Of a stretch of 64,000 nucleotides of DNA, positions 12,415 through 22,953 are shown piece by piece. A program made the position numbers and the translations under genes. Each line of letters begins with the position of its first letter. Position 1 is the stretch's first letter. A model generated the notes under the pieces. It saw only the letters and a program-made list of their open reading frames with translations, was not told the origin of the DNA and searched no databases. This DNA is from Liolophura sinensis (Eukaryota; Mollusca; Polyplacophora; Chitonida; Chitonidae), in NCBI RefSeq assembly GCF_032854445.1, contig NC_088299.1, positions 14,193,608 to 14,257,607 of the forward strand, written 5' to 3'.

Positions 12415-12640
12415 TAATACCATTGACTTTATAAATGTCACTTGTTGTCAGCACTGAGAGGTTAGAACGAGGAAACAGGACTGGTTGGCCCGGTGTCAGT
12501 ATAATGGGACGGGGCGAGGTGTCATGTCTGGTGTCTTCGGCATGATACTTCAATCGCGGCAGTATTTTTCTGCCATGACTCGCCTTGATACAAGACACAG
12601 CAGATGTACTCATACCTAATGACTCCTTGTCGCCATATGC
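12415..12640 (+). mobile_element. SINE-B copy, head-to-head with its neighbour
   Basis: Holds TTGGCCCGGTGTCAGTATAA, then GTGTCTTCGGCATGAT and the complement of the SINE-B block. It abuts an oppositely oriented copy at 12641-12835. The junction pairs ATGACTCCTTGTCGCCATATG with CATATGACGACGAGGAGTCA, which would allow a hairpin. Confidence 0.7.
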
Positions 12641-12835
12641 TTGAGGGTTTTACCTCGTGCTAAGCAATTTTTCAATCATATGACGACGAGGAGTCATTGG
12701 GTGAGTGCACATATGCTGTGTCTTCTTGTGACAGGGCGATCGTTGCCGGCAATGTGCTGCCGCCACATGGTTATCATGCCGGAGACACCAGACACCAGAC
12801 ACCCTACCCAGTCACATTATAATGACACTGGACTA
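12641..12835 (-). mobile_element. SINE-B copy, inverted partner
   Basis: GGGTTTTACCTCGTGCTAAG to CCAGTCACATTATAATGACAC match the 10776 copy. Together with 12415-12640 it forms an inverted repeat of roughly 200 bp per arm. Apparent open frames here are shadows. Confidence 0.7.
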
Positions 12836-12935
12836 AGCATACATACATAACATGAAAACAAGAACACAACATTTATAGATATTCAAGTATGTGTCCCAAT
12901 TTATATATTGTTATTTAAATATTAAATATGCTAAA

Positions 12936-13242
12936 TCACTCGCTTAAATTTATTACTTATTTATTGATTTATTTATTTGAATTGGTGTTTTACGCCGTAC
13001 TCAAGAATATTTCACTTATACGACGGCGGCCAGCGTTATGGTGGGAGGAAACCGGGCAGAGCCCCGGGAAAACCCACGACCATCCGCAGGTTGCTGGCAG
13101 ACCGTCCCACTTACGACCGGAGAGAAAGCCAGCGTGAGCTGGACTTGAACGCACAGCGACCGCATTGGTGAGAGGCTCTGGGTCATTACGCTGCACTAGC
13201 GCGCTAACCGACTGAGCCACGGAGGCCCCTCACTCGCTTAAA
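12936..13242 (-). mobile_element. Full-length SINE-A with 13-bp target-site duplication
   Basis: The body spans 12949-13229 and is flanked by perfect TCACTCGCTTAAA repeats at 12936-12948 and 13230-13242. On the minus strand it begins GGGGCCTCCGTGGCTCAGT with an A-box-like TGGCTCAGTCGGTTAGCG, then a B-box-like GTTCAAGTCC, the conserved body and an (AAAT)n-type tail. This is the best reference copy in the window. The intact duplication and near-consensus sequence suggest a relatively recent insertion. Confidence 0.95.
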
Positions 13243-13335
13243 AGCTAAATACCTTTTTTCTATGTTAGTATCAAAAACAAAGGGCCAAAGTGTGAGTGTG
13301 GAAAAAATTTCTAAGAGCCTTAACTGCACAAATAA

Positions 13336-13362
13336 TTTTATTTATTTATTTATTTATTTATT
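13336..13362. repeat. (TTTA)n microsatellite
   Basis: About six uninterrupted TTTA units. It resembles the SINE-A tail but no SINE body adjoins it. Confidence 0.85.
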
Positions 13363-13363
13363 G

Positions 13364-14532
13364 TGGGAAACCAGCGAAACACGGTGTGTACTTGATGTAC
13401 CTGATGATCTTGACCTAAAATAACAGTCAGATAGGAGCTGTATTGGAATAGGCGATTTATTGGCCAAGATCTTGCACTGAACCGGAAAGAAGCCATTAGA
13501 CGTCCGTCTAATAAACTTATCCAAGCTCATCTTGTACATTCCGCGTCTTCCTCCACTTCTAGGACTTAGATTCATCACTGTAGGGTTCACTGAATAAGGG
13601 TATTACCGAGATCACTCGCTGTCGGCCCAGGCATGAAGCCCTGTTATGTAACAACAAAGCGTATAACCAATTCAGATAAAAGTGACGGTTTTAGACAAGT
13701 AACACAGGATCTCCTTTACGACCCCTTAAATCAGCCATGTCTATTGGCTAATTAACTCAGAGTCGATTACCGCGCGCAAATGTATCTGTTGGCTTCACAA
13801 TGCGCATGCCACGCGTGCAAGGCTAATACAGGCGTTACAGAGACAAATATGGCGGTGTGATATATTTATCAGCTTGAATTTTCAATTGATGTCTAATGCG
13901 AATATTGTGTAAGCTGTGCGAGGTTCAGTGTTATCCTTTATTCCACAAAGCTCTTGAAGGATCCAATTTACTGAATCACTTCATACTATAACCCTGTAGT
14001 TCAATTATGGCTCGATCCATAATTGAAGGACGACCCTGGGTTATATTAGTCTGTGATAGTGATATAATAAAGCAAGTTACACGTTTAGGCAAACGGCACA
14101 TGCGCACTCCTCAGCCCAGAGACGCGCTTACCCTGACAAGTACAAACATAGTGAAGTGAGGAAGTCGGGCTGCAAACCTATTGGAACTTCATGCGATCTC
14201 TTATGGTACACTGCAAGAAGTGCTTAGATGCATTGGGCGTTTCAGATACATGCTCCACTAATGCAGACTGCATGTCGTGTAATATTAAAAGCGGGAATCC
14301 TTTTAAGAGAAGCTGCTTGTTAAGTGACAAATCTATTCATCAGTTTCCACCTCTAACACAAGGGCCATGTAACTAAGTGTGGGCCGTTGTGTTTAGGTGT
14401 TACTGATGCTAAAAGTACAAAATGCGTGGGGCAAAAATACATTATTTTCTTCCATTTATCAGTTTCTATCATTGGTGGTCATCCACTGTTGCATATAAGA
14501 TTTCAGCAATTATTATAGATTTATGACGAGGC
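13364..14532. other. Non-coding stretch, no gene seen
   Basis: No splice-supported coding segment or repeat recognised. Short open frames on each strand look random. Confidence 0.45.
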
Positions 14533-14799
14533 TATTTATTCATTTATTTAGTTGATTGGTGTTTTACGCCGTACTCAAGAATATTTCACTTATACTGGCT
14601 CGGCCAGCATTATGGTGGCAGGAAACCGGTCACAGCCCGGGGGAGAACCTACGACCATCCGTAGGTTTCTGAAAGACCTTCCCATGTACGGCCGGAGAGG
14701 AAGCCAGCCTAAGCTGGGCTTAACTCACAGCAACTGCATTGGTGAGAGGCCCCTGGGTCATTACGCTGCGCTAGCTCGCCAACCAACTGAGCCACGGAG
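14533..14799 (-). mobile_element. SINE-A copy, near full length
   Basis: The tail, body and tRNA-like head (complement of AACCAACTGAGCCACGGAG) are all present. It directly precedes the minisatellite at 14806. I could not find a convincing target duplication. Confidence 0.88.
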
Positions 14800-14805
14800 T
14801 AGATT

Positions 14806-15215
14806 TGGTAGACCTTTTCTGGGCTTAAGAGATGCTTCTTTGGCAAACCTTCGTATGATTTAGGAGATAGTCGTTTGACAGACCTTCATTTGGCTTGGGG
14901 GATGCTCGTTTGACAAACCTTCATTTGGCTTAGGGGATGTTCGTTTGACAAACCTTCATTTGGCTTTGGGGATGCTCGTTTGACAAACCTTCAAGTGGCT
15001 TAGGGTATGCTCTTTTGCCAAACCTTCATGTCACTTAGGGGTGCTCTTTTGCCAAACCTTCATTTGGCTTAGGGTATACTCTTTTGCCAAACCTTCATTT
15101 GGCTTAGGGTATGCTCTTTTGCCAAACCTTCATTTGGCTTTGGGGATGCTCGTTTGACAAACCTTCATTTGGCTTTGGGAATGCTCGTTTGACAGGCCTT
15201 TATTCCTTTGGGGAG
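14806..15215. repeat. Minisatellite, about 37-bp unit
   Basis: About eleven units share CTTCATTTGGCTTAGGG, then GATGCTCGTTTGACAAAC. Some units carry CTCTTTTGCCAAAC instead and occur as a run in the centre, indicating local amplification of a variant. The array starts immediately at the head end of a SINE-A copy. Confidence 0.9.
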
Positions 15216-15650
15216 AACCATTTTCCACTTTGCGAGATAATTGATAAATTCTGAGGACTAGTGTACCCAGTGAATTAACCTAGAATAGAAATACCTGCAT
15301 ATCCCTTTGATGAAAGAAAATGTCAGGTTAAAATATGGCTTGCTTTGTGGGCGTTTGTCAATCTCCCAAGAGGATTGGTTTGCACCACGGACACGTAGAT
15401 AAATATTTATTTGTCACGTATTTCAGTTGACGTTATATATAGACTTGTCCAGAGACTCACGTATACAGGCTTTATCTATTGTACAAAACGATTTGAGCGA
15501 AATATTCTTGACCTCGGCGATAAAAACGAACAATTCAACCTTGTCGATTTCTGTTGATTTAACACCGTTATAGCAAACTTCCCAATGGATTGATAATGTA
15601 GTCCAGTTACCCTTATGTACGATATCATGACCTACGTGAACAAGGTAATG

Positions 15651-15737
15651 TCGTTTGATCATTTGCCACGATATGGCTGAAATATTGCCGATGTGGCATT
15701 AAGCCATAATCGTTCATTCATTCATTCGTTTGATCAT
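15651..15737 (+). mobile_element. Very short truncated retroelement with 12-bp target duplication
   Basis: A 63-bp body (15663-15725), containing ATGGCTGAAATATTGCCGAT and ending in (TTCA)n, is flanked by perfect TCGTTTGATCAT repeats (15651-15662 and 15726-15737). This is the signature of a severely 5'-truncated SINE or LINE tail insertion. The TGGCTGAAATATTGCC..GGC motif resembles another tail type common in mollusc repeats. Confidence 0.85.
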
Positions 15738-15794
15738 GTACTCAGTCTTGACTCGCATTATACATCTATGGTGAGTTCACGAACTCCGTTTTGA

Positions 15795-15930
15795 CCAATT
15801 CGGTGACATAATGGTTAGAGCGTTCTCATCGAACTCGGGAGTCTCGGGGATCAAACCCGGGTCGTGGCATACCCAAAGACCTGGCCCAGTATCAGTATAA
15901 CGAGACTGAACAGGGTGTCATTAAGATAGA
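15795..15930 (+). mobile_element. SINE-B tRNA-like head and body
   Basis: An A-box-like ATAATGGTTAGAGCG and a B-box-like GGATCAAACCCGG lie about 40 bp apart, as in a tRNA. TGGCCCAGTATCAGTATAAC then matches SINE-B at 12490. No tRNA cloverleaf closes, because the acceptor stem lacks pairing, so this is a SINE head rather than a tRNA gene. Confidence 0.65.
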
Positions 15931-16425
15931 CAGGCCTACTTTCTGTTAAAATAAATAGATTTTTTTTAGTGGTATTGTGCACATGGAAGGGTTCAGTCAG
16001 ATCATTTCTGAATAATATATTCTTTCCTCCTAATTATCTGTCAGAATCAGTTAAGAACAGGTCTCCAACAACAACAAAGCTCTGCTTCAGCCTAAGATGG
16101 ATGTGAACGAGACCACTCTTTGTCAGGTCAAGTGACAACAGGTTGATTATCAGTGATCGTTACCGTATAAGCTTTTGCGCCGCTTGTCGCCTGAAAAATT
16201 GTGATGAACTATAGGCAATTAGTTTATGATCTTAATCAGATTAGTTGATAATTCAGTTCATTGGATTGAGTAATATTTGTTTTACGTATAGGCATTTTTG
16301 CCTATATAAATACATGTAGTAGCGGATTTATTGGTGGAGCCAGTTAGGTGGAAGCAGGTAAATGACGTTGCGGAGGCAAGCTGTCACACTTCCGGGAGAC
16401 ACTCACACAGGGTTTAGCTGCAGTT

Positions 16426-16553
16426 GCAACCTTTCGGTTGGTTGTGGGTTAACCCCCGAAATCTGCTTGGTTTCCTCCCACCATAATGCTGGTCGCTGTC
16501 GTACAACTGAAATATTCTTGAGTACGGCGTAAAACACCAATCAAATAAATAAA
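16426..16553 (+). mobile_element. SINE-A 3' fragment, plus orientation
   Basis: Runs from GCAACCTTTCGG through TTTCCTCCCACCATAATGCT to ACGGCGTAAAACACCAATCA and an AAATAAATAAA tail. The tRNA-like head is absent. It is one of only two copies seen in this orientation. Confidence 0.88.
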
Positions 16554-16689
16554 ACCCACCAACGACGCCAACCTACTGTTTTAACGCTACATTATTTCTA
16601 TGGAATGGATGTTACATATTTATGGAATGGCTGGGGATTGACCGTGAAGACTTGGGATTACTTTTTGTTGGTTATTTATTAAAAGTGAC

Positions 16690-16766
16690 ATTGATTCGAA
16701 CTCATGACTTCCGTACCGGTATATTAAAGTCTTCAGCCTGGCATCTGGGTCACTGAGGTATAGGTG
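16690..16766 (-). mobile_element. tRNA-like SINE head, family uncertain
   Basis: On the minus strand TACCTCAGTGACCCAGATG resembles an A box region, and GAGTTCGAATC downstream is a good B box. No paired acceptor stem is visible. It is probably a decayed SINE head. Confidence 0.35.
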
Positions 16767-16769
16767 CAA

Positions 16770-18610
16770 ATTATGGGAGCGAACGTTTTTGATAGGTGTA
16801 CAATCTTTTCGGACGTTAACAATGCGCCGGCTTATTTTAGCCTGTGTTAAACGAGACATTAAAATCCATGCCTTGTCACATGAGGCTTAACCTGTCATAC
16901 CCTCAGTTACTATGATGAAACCGTACCTTATAATATGAACACAATCGTGGTTTATCAATGCTCAGCTTTAGGGTATGCTAACAGAGCATGAATGCCAACA
17001 GAACATAAATGATATTATTAGATGGCGTAACGTAATATCCATGACCAGCGCTAAACTTCATCTTGTGTCACATGAAGGCTTCAAATAAAGACACGAAATA
17101 ATAAAGCCTCGTCCCTTTGCCGGGCCACTGTTCCATTATTTTTAAAGAATGGAGGGTTGCATGGACATTGCGCTGTACTTCTGACGATATTCTTCCCAAT
17201 GAACGGACCCAACATGGCTGAAGTCCAACCCCGCTTGATCGTGACAACGTCCCCTCTCATACGCAGTTCTTCTCAAATGTTGACTGACAGCTCGGACAGG
17301 CTTGCTATAAGGTTGTACGATAACAAAAGTGAAAGTCAGTATGCGTCTGTTTGCTTGGAATAGACTTTATGTCTTTGAATTTTTTTCTTTGCTTCCCTTG
17401 AGTTTAACGCCTCTTTAAACATTACGACATTTCGGTTCCCATTGCTGACATATTTGCAGTACTGGCTTTATTATGATAGCGTGCTGCAGTACTACTTTTG
17501 TGTTAAACGCTTAGCGGGAATTTGTTTCTAAAGCCTTTCTGAAATTAGACATTGTTATTTAGGCCGTGAACCATAATATGTAAATCATTGTGAGTACTGG
17601 TCACGTGACGGTGAAGACCTAACCAGAGGCTGTATATGGCGGTTGGTTTTGAGTCACCCTGTCGGGCATTCCTCGGTCGGACATTCCCCTGGTACCGTCG
17701 GGGACTGGGGTGATACATCCAAAAAGTGATAATAACGTCTAGTCTGGCACTTATCGTCCCATTGCAGCGTTTAAGCGCCATTTCAAACCAATAGCCTATG
17801 CAAGTCCCACTCCAACCAAGAGGTAAATGTTATGACCACACACTCATAATTATTGGGGAATACGAAATATGGCATGTGAGATACTCGGTTTCGAACACGA
17901 GGCACAGGGCGAGGGTTCAGTCCCGAACTTAGACTGGTGAGGGTGGGGAGGGTGGTGTAGATTCGCCTGTTCCCATTGTTCTGGAGGCCTTGGGGACAGT
18001 GAGTGGTTGACGGCACTTGTGAGGCCGTTTGTATGCAGATGTGCGCAAGCCTATAGATACCGTCCTATCATCAAAAACACTTGTTTTCCGTATGGTGTGC
18101 AAGTCAGTGTGTCAAAGATGGAGAATATGGTCAGCAACTTGCTACATGCCACATGCAGATCGGTGGGGCCGCTTCCGTGGCCTAATGATTACAAGGTCCG
18201 CCTCGAAGTTCATAACATCAGTGAAATTGTTTCACATTTTGTTTTGTTGACTTCCAAAACTCGGTATTACGTTGAGATAATAACAATGTAAATTTATTAT
18301 GACTCTATCGTGCCTGAAAAAACTTTAATTTATGCTAAAATATTTGATATGATTTTAATGCCTTTTAACACCTACAAACTTCAACTGCAGATTGTATGGC
18401 CTGCATCTGGTAAGCCGTCCAACATGCTTAGTTAATACTGAATATTTCGCTTCGGGCGACTTAATGTATATTCATTAGCTCACAAGTTTGCTCGAAGATT
18501 GGTAAATGGATTTGTCTGATTTCTCGTTGACTCACATGGAGGGGCACGACAACCAAGTTAGTTCCTGAACAACATTTCCAACAAAAGGAAATCAGAATCC
18601 ATTAGGATCC
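16770..18610. other. Non-coding stretch, no gene seen
   Basis: Short open frames only. Near 18178 TCCGTGGCCTAATGATTA looks like an isolated tRNA-type A box without a matching B box. Confidence 0.4.
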
Positions 18611-18617
18611 ACCACTC

Positions 18618-20590
18618 ATGAGTCACTGCGGTGATAACGCTGATGTTGTAAGTTACTACGGTGATAATGCTGATGTTGTAAGTCACTGCGGTGATAACGC
18701 TGAAGTTGTAAGTTACTACGGTGATAATGCTGATGTTGTCAGTTACTACGGTGATAACGCTGAAGTTGTAAGTTACTGCGGTGATAACGCTGATGTTGTA
18801 AGTTACTGCGGTGATAACGCTGAAGTTGTAAGTTACTGCGGTGATAACGCTGAAGTTGTAAGTTACTGCGGTGATAACGCTGAAGTTGTAAGTTACTACG
18901 GAGATAACGCTGAAGTTGTAAGTTACTACGGTGATAACGCTGATGTTGTAAGTTACTACGGTGATAACGCTGAAGTTGTAAGTTACTGCGGTGATAACGC
19001 TGAAGTTGTAAGTTACTACGGTGATAACGCTGAAGTTGTAAGTTACTGCGGTGATAACGCTGAAGTTGTAAGTTACTGCGGTGATAACGCTGAAGTTGTA
19101 AGTTGCTACGGTGATAACGCTGAAGTTGTAAGTTACTACGGTGATAACGCTGAAGTTGTAAGTCACTGCGGTGATAACGCTGAAGTTGTAAGTTACTGCG
19201 GTGATAACGCTGAAGTTGTAAGTTACTGCGGTGATAACGCTGAAGTTGTAAGTTACTGTGGTGATAACGCTGAAGTTGTAAGTTACTGCGGTGATAACGC
19301 TGAAGTTGTAAGTTACTGCGGTGATAACGCTGAAGTTGTAAGTTGCTACGGTGATAACGCTGAAGTTGTAAGTTACTACGGTGATAACGCTGAAGTTGTA
19401 AGTCACTGCGGTGATAACGCTGAAGTTGTAAGTTACTGTGGTGATAATGCTGAAGTTGTAAGTTACTACGGTGATAACGCTGATGTTGTAAGTTACTACG
19501 GTGATAATGCTGATGTTGTAAGTGACTGAGCTGATAACTTTGATGCTGTAAGTGACGATGTTGGAAACGCCGAAGTTTTAAGTGATTATGTTGATAATGC
19601 CGAAGTTGTAAATGACTATGTTGAAAACGCCGAAGTTGTAAGTGACGATGTTGATAACGCCGAAGTTTTAAGTGATTATGTTGATAGTGCCGAAGTTACA
19701 AGTGACTATGTTGAAAACGCCGAAGTTGTAAGTGACGATGTTGATAACGCCGAAGTTTTAAGTGATTATGTTGATAATGCCGAAATTGTAAATGACTATG
19801 TCGATAGTGCCGAAGTTGTAAGTGACTATGTTAATAACGCCAAAGTTGTAAATGACTATGTCGATAGCGCCGATATAAGTGACTACGCTGATAACGCCGA
19901 AGTTGTAACTGACTATGTTGATAACGCCGAAGTTGTAAATGACTATGTCGATAGCGCCGGAGTTGTAAGTGACTTATAGCTATGGCGTTGAAGTTGAAAG
20001 TGACTACGATGATAACGATGAAGTTGTACGGTACTATGGTATTAAGGCTGAAGCCGTAAGTAACTATGGTAATAACGCTGAAGATGTAAGTGACTACGTT
20101 GATGACCCTGAATTTGTAAGTTAACACATTGATAACGTTGAAGAGATAAGTGTCTACAGTAACACCTCTGAAACTGTAAATGGCTGCGGTAATAAATCTG
20201 AAGTTCTAAGTGATCACGGAAATAACGCTGAAGTTGTACGTGACTACAGTAATAAAGCTGATGTTATAAGTGCCTACGTCCATAACGCTGAAGTTGTAAA
20301 TGACTACGGTGATAACGCTTAAGTTGTAAATGACTACGGTGATAAAGCTGAAGTTGTAAATGACAATAGTACTAAAGCTAAGTGTCTACGATGAAAAGGC
20401 TGAAGTGACTGTACAATGATAATGCTGAAATTATAAGAGACTACGATGATAAGACTGAAGTTGTAAGTGACTACGGGGATAAGGTTGAACTTATAAGTTA
20501 CTACGGGGATAATACTGAAGTTGTAAAGGACTACGGTGGTAACGCTGAGTTGCAAATGACTATGGTAATAACCCTGAAGTTGTAATTTTT
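18618..20590. repeat. 30-bp minisatellite with decayed 3' flank
   Basis: About 65 units based on GTAAGTTACTGCGGTGATAA plus CGCTGAAGTT. The first 900 bp are almost uniform. Beyond 19530 units drift to GTAAGTGACGATGTTG..CGCCGAAGTT types and become progressively irregular up to about 20590. Because 30 is divisible by three, reading frames of about 300 and 280 codons stay open on the two strands. They have no signal peptide, splice context or family match, and I do not call them genes. A block of three variant units recurs exactly 240 bp (eight units) apart, at 19081 and 19321. Confidence 0.95.
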
Positions 20591-22750
20591 GTTACCGTAA
20601 AGGCTTCACTTATCCCGGTACTCAAGCTTGCTACTGTCCGATGAGAAGGCGTTCTGTTGTGTAGGATGTTACTTCAGAATAACTGTGAACACCAATAGGA
20701 TGACGTGTTCCAGTCCACAGACTCGCGCAGCCAACAAAACCATCAGCTGACATCTTTAGAGACTTGATTATTTATAAATAGCTTGATTAATTTTATAGAC
20801 GTTGATCAGGCTCTTTTTTCTCAGGACAGCCTCCGTGAACAAACCTTCAAACCTGTCCGTGTGAGTTTTTTAAACTATCCGTCTTGTTGTACAAACGCTG
20901 AACGCTGTGTATCCACACTGAAAGAAGCCTGTCACCTTCCTAACGTAACGAGAACTGCACGATTAATACCACTCCTTGAACCTCTTCCGTGACGGAAAAT
21001 TGATTAATGACGAAAAAATATTAAATTTTGGAGAAGACCATAACTCATTTTTGGTTTGCGCTGTGTATATTTAGCCGTTAAGCTAGACTGAATGAACTGC
21101 TTAACTGTGACCAAGACTCACTCAAAAAAGGTAATAAAGAAGCTGAAGGCTTTGATTGGTTTGTACTAATTGAAACATTAGTGATTAATGAACACAAAAG
21201 AAACGTAAATAAACGAAGAAAATTTATGATTAGGCAATGTATCAAGCTAAAACATAACACAATAAATAAGCTACTAAATTTCCCGCAGGTATTTACGTAT
21301 TTAAAAGACGAAATTAGTGACCACGCAGAACACACGCCTGTGGATGAACATATCAATGCTAACTTTATTCTAAAGGCCTTACACCTGAATTTATTTGAAG
21401 ATTAAATCTAAAACTGTTGAAAGAAACTTAAATCCTTGTCTTTCAATCTCTAGGACACACCTAATTGTTCCCCTGCCCATAAAACTGCACGACTGTTGTG
21501 GTATATTTATTTATTTATTTGATTGGTGTTTTACGTCGTACTCAAGAATATTTCACCTATGCGACGACGTCCAGTATTATGGTGGAGGGAAACAGGAAAG
21601 AGCCCGGGGAAAACTAACTGCCTTGGGGTAAGTGAAACTCTGTTCAGTATCGCGTTAAACCTCAATGAAATGAATGAGAAATGAAACTAATTGTTCTGCA
21701 GCACTGATGTAACGGCTTATAACCAGAATGTGACTAATGCAGTGAAGACGGGTTTGTAACATTCGTCTGAGAGCAAATCATGGCAGGGGTGAAGGTTGAG
21801 TTGCACGAGTCATGTGTATTAGGTTACCCGATCATTTAAACGACTGATTATATTGATTTACTCAGCAGTTTCACATATTTGCGAATTGTTCTAGAATGTA
21901 CGAGTCTGGTGAGACATCTCTTGCAATACTGGCCATATTACTCAGTGAACTCAAGAACCTGATCAAGAAAGTGTCCCTTCCTGTTCCCCTTATTAATTAT
22001 AACATCCCTCATCTAATTGATCATTATTCACCTTCGAGTCAAAATTATAAATCAAAATTATAAATCAAACATCCGTTCTAAGCACATTAGACTCACCCTG
22101 CTGACGTTAATCAGCCGTAACATGTTCCGGTCAATGCCCTTTGATCTCCCACATACAACCGTTAGCCTCACTGATTGCAGGTGTGTTAATAACTCAAAAC
22201 ACGTGATGACGTAGTCCAAGTAACTATCACTAGAGTAATTAAGTTTTAGTTTGTATGCATTAGCCAGTTTGTGTTAACACGGGTCGCTTGATACCCATCG
22301 AATTAAATCCAATATGCAATAAAGGTCCTGTTTGTTTAGATAGCACCAAACTTTGTGCTCAGCCTTTCAACAATAGTAATATTAGGGACCCAGATCCAAG
22401 CCGTCACGATTTGCACCTGCGATAATGGTTCCTTCGGGAACAAAATCTCGCTGCTCTGGATTGCTTTTGCGGGGAAACTCTCTTCCTGAACAGCTCTCGC
22501 TGGTGGACAAAGCGACAAGCGACAGCACTGTGTCGGCAAACACTCACCAGTAAATGATGTTTGTCCTGATGCCAGGCCCCGCCTGCCGCTCCCATACCGA
22601 CGACCAGTGCGGGAGGATCCATTATGTAGCTGGCGAATAAACTGCCAGGGGTTCGAAGTACAATCAATAATTAAGGTTTGTGAAGTGATTGTGAAGATCC
22701 GGGCGAGTCTACGGCGAGGTGTGTAGGGCTCGGATGCCGGGTGGGAGTGC
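20591..22750. other. Non-coding stretch upstream of the secreted gene
   Basis: Contains one SINE-A fragment (21503-21612). A 138-codon minus-strand frame at 22336-22752 lies antisense to the proposed promoter and has no supporting signals. The region next to the promoter may hold regulatory sequence but nothing specific is recognisable. Confidence 0.4.
21503..21612 (-). mobile_element. SINE-A 3' fragment
   Basis: TTTATTTGATTGGTGTTTTA, TCGTACTCAAGAATATTTCA and AGCCCGGGGAAAA are present. The copy stops before the tRNA-like head, so it is 5'-truncated. Confidence 0.85.
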
Positions 22751-22756
22751 ATAACC

Positions 22757-22764
22757 TTTATAAG
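22757..22764 (+). promoter_or_regulatory. TATA box of the secreted Cys-rich gene
   Basis: TTTATAAG lies 127-134 bp upstream of the ATG at 22891. Transcription would start near 22785-22795, where TCACTTG approximates an initiator, giving a 5' UTR of about 100 bp without an upstream ATG. TATA promoters are common for strongly tissue-specific secreted products. Confidence 0.45.
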
Positions 22765-22890
22765 TCTCGGTCACAAGAGAAACTACGGTGTCACTTGAAC
22801 TGATCACTCTGTAAGCTAAGCACGGGACAGCAACTCTGTAAAAGGGACTTAATCACACTGTAGCTTTCGGTTCCAGCAAAACCTCTCAAC

Positions 22891-22953
22891 ATGCGCTACT
22901 CCACAGAACTTGTTGTCATTTTTGTCGCAATGATAGCTGGCGTCCATTCAGCA
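22891..22953 (+). CDS. Exon 1: signal peptide of a putative secreted Cys-rich protein
   Basis: The ATG is in a good context (CAACATG, A at -3). It opens 21 codons starting MRYSTELVVIF and ending AGVHSA, directly followed by a GTGAGTAT donor in phase 0. The peptide has a short charged start, a hydrophobic core (residues about 7-16) and a small-residue end, so it is a textbook cleavable signal peptide occupying the whole exon. A TATA box lies at the expected distance upstream. The phase-0 donor matches the phase-0 acceptor at 52086. The link to that exon is my inference, as no intermediate exon was recognised in 29 kb and none is excluded. Confidence 0.6.

Noticed and set aside
15795-15880. A functional tRNA gene
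   Set aside because: A and B boxes are present but the acceptor and anticodon stems do not pair, and a SINE body follows directly.
18558-19529. Open frames of about 280-300 codons on both strands, which could be read as a repeat protein
   Set aside because: They exist only because the 30-bp unit is a multiple of three; both strands are open at once and there is no signal, splice site or non-repeat domain.
18618-19530. CRISPR-like regular repeat
   Set aside because: Units are contiguous with no unique spacers, and the DNA is eukaryotic.
22336-22752. A 138-codon minus-strand frame
   Set aside because: It is antisense to the likely promoter of the secreted gene and shows no start context, signal or family feature.
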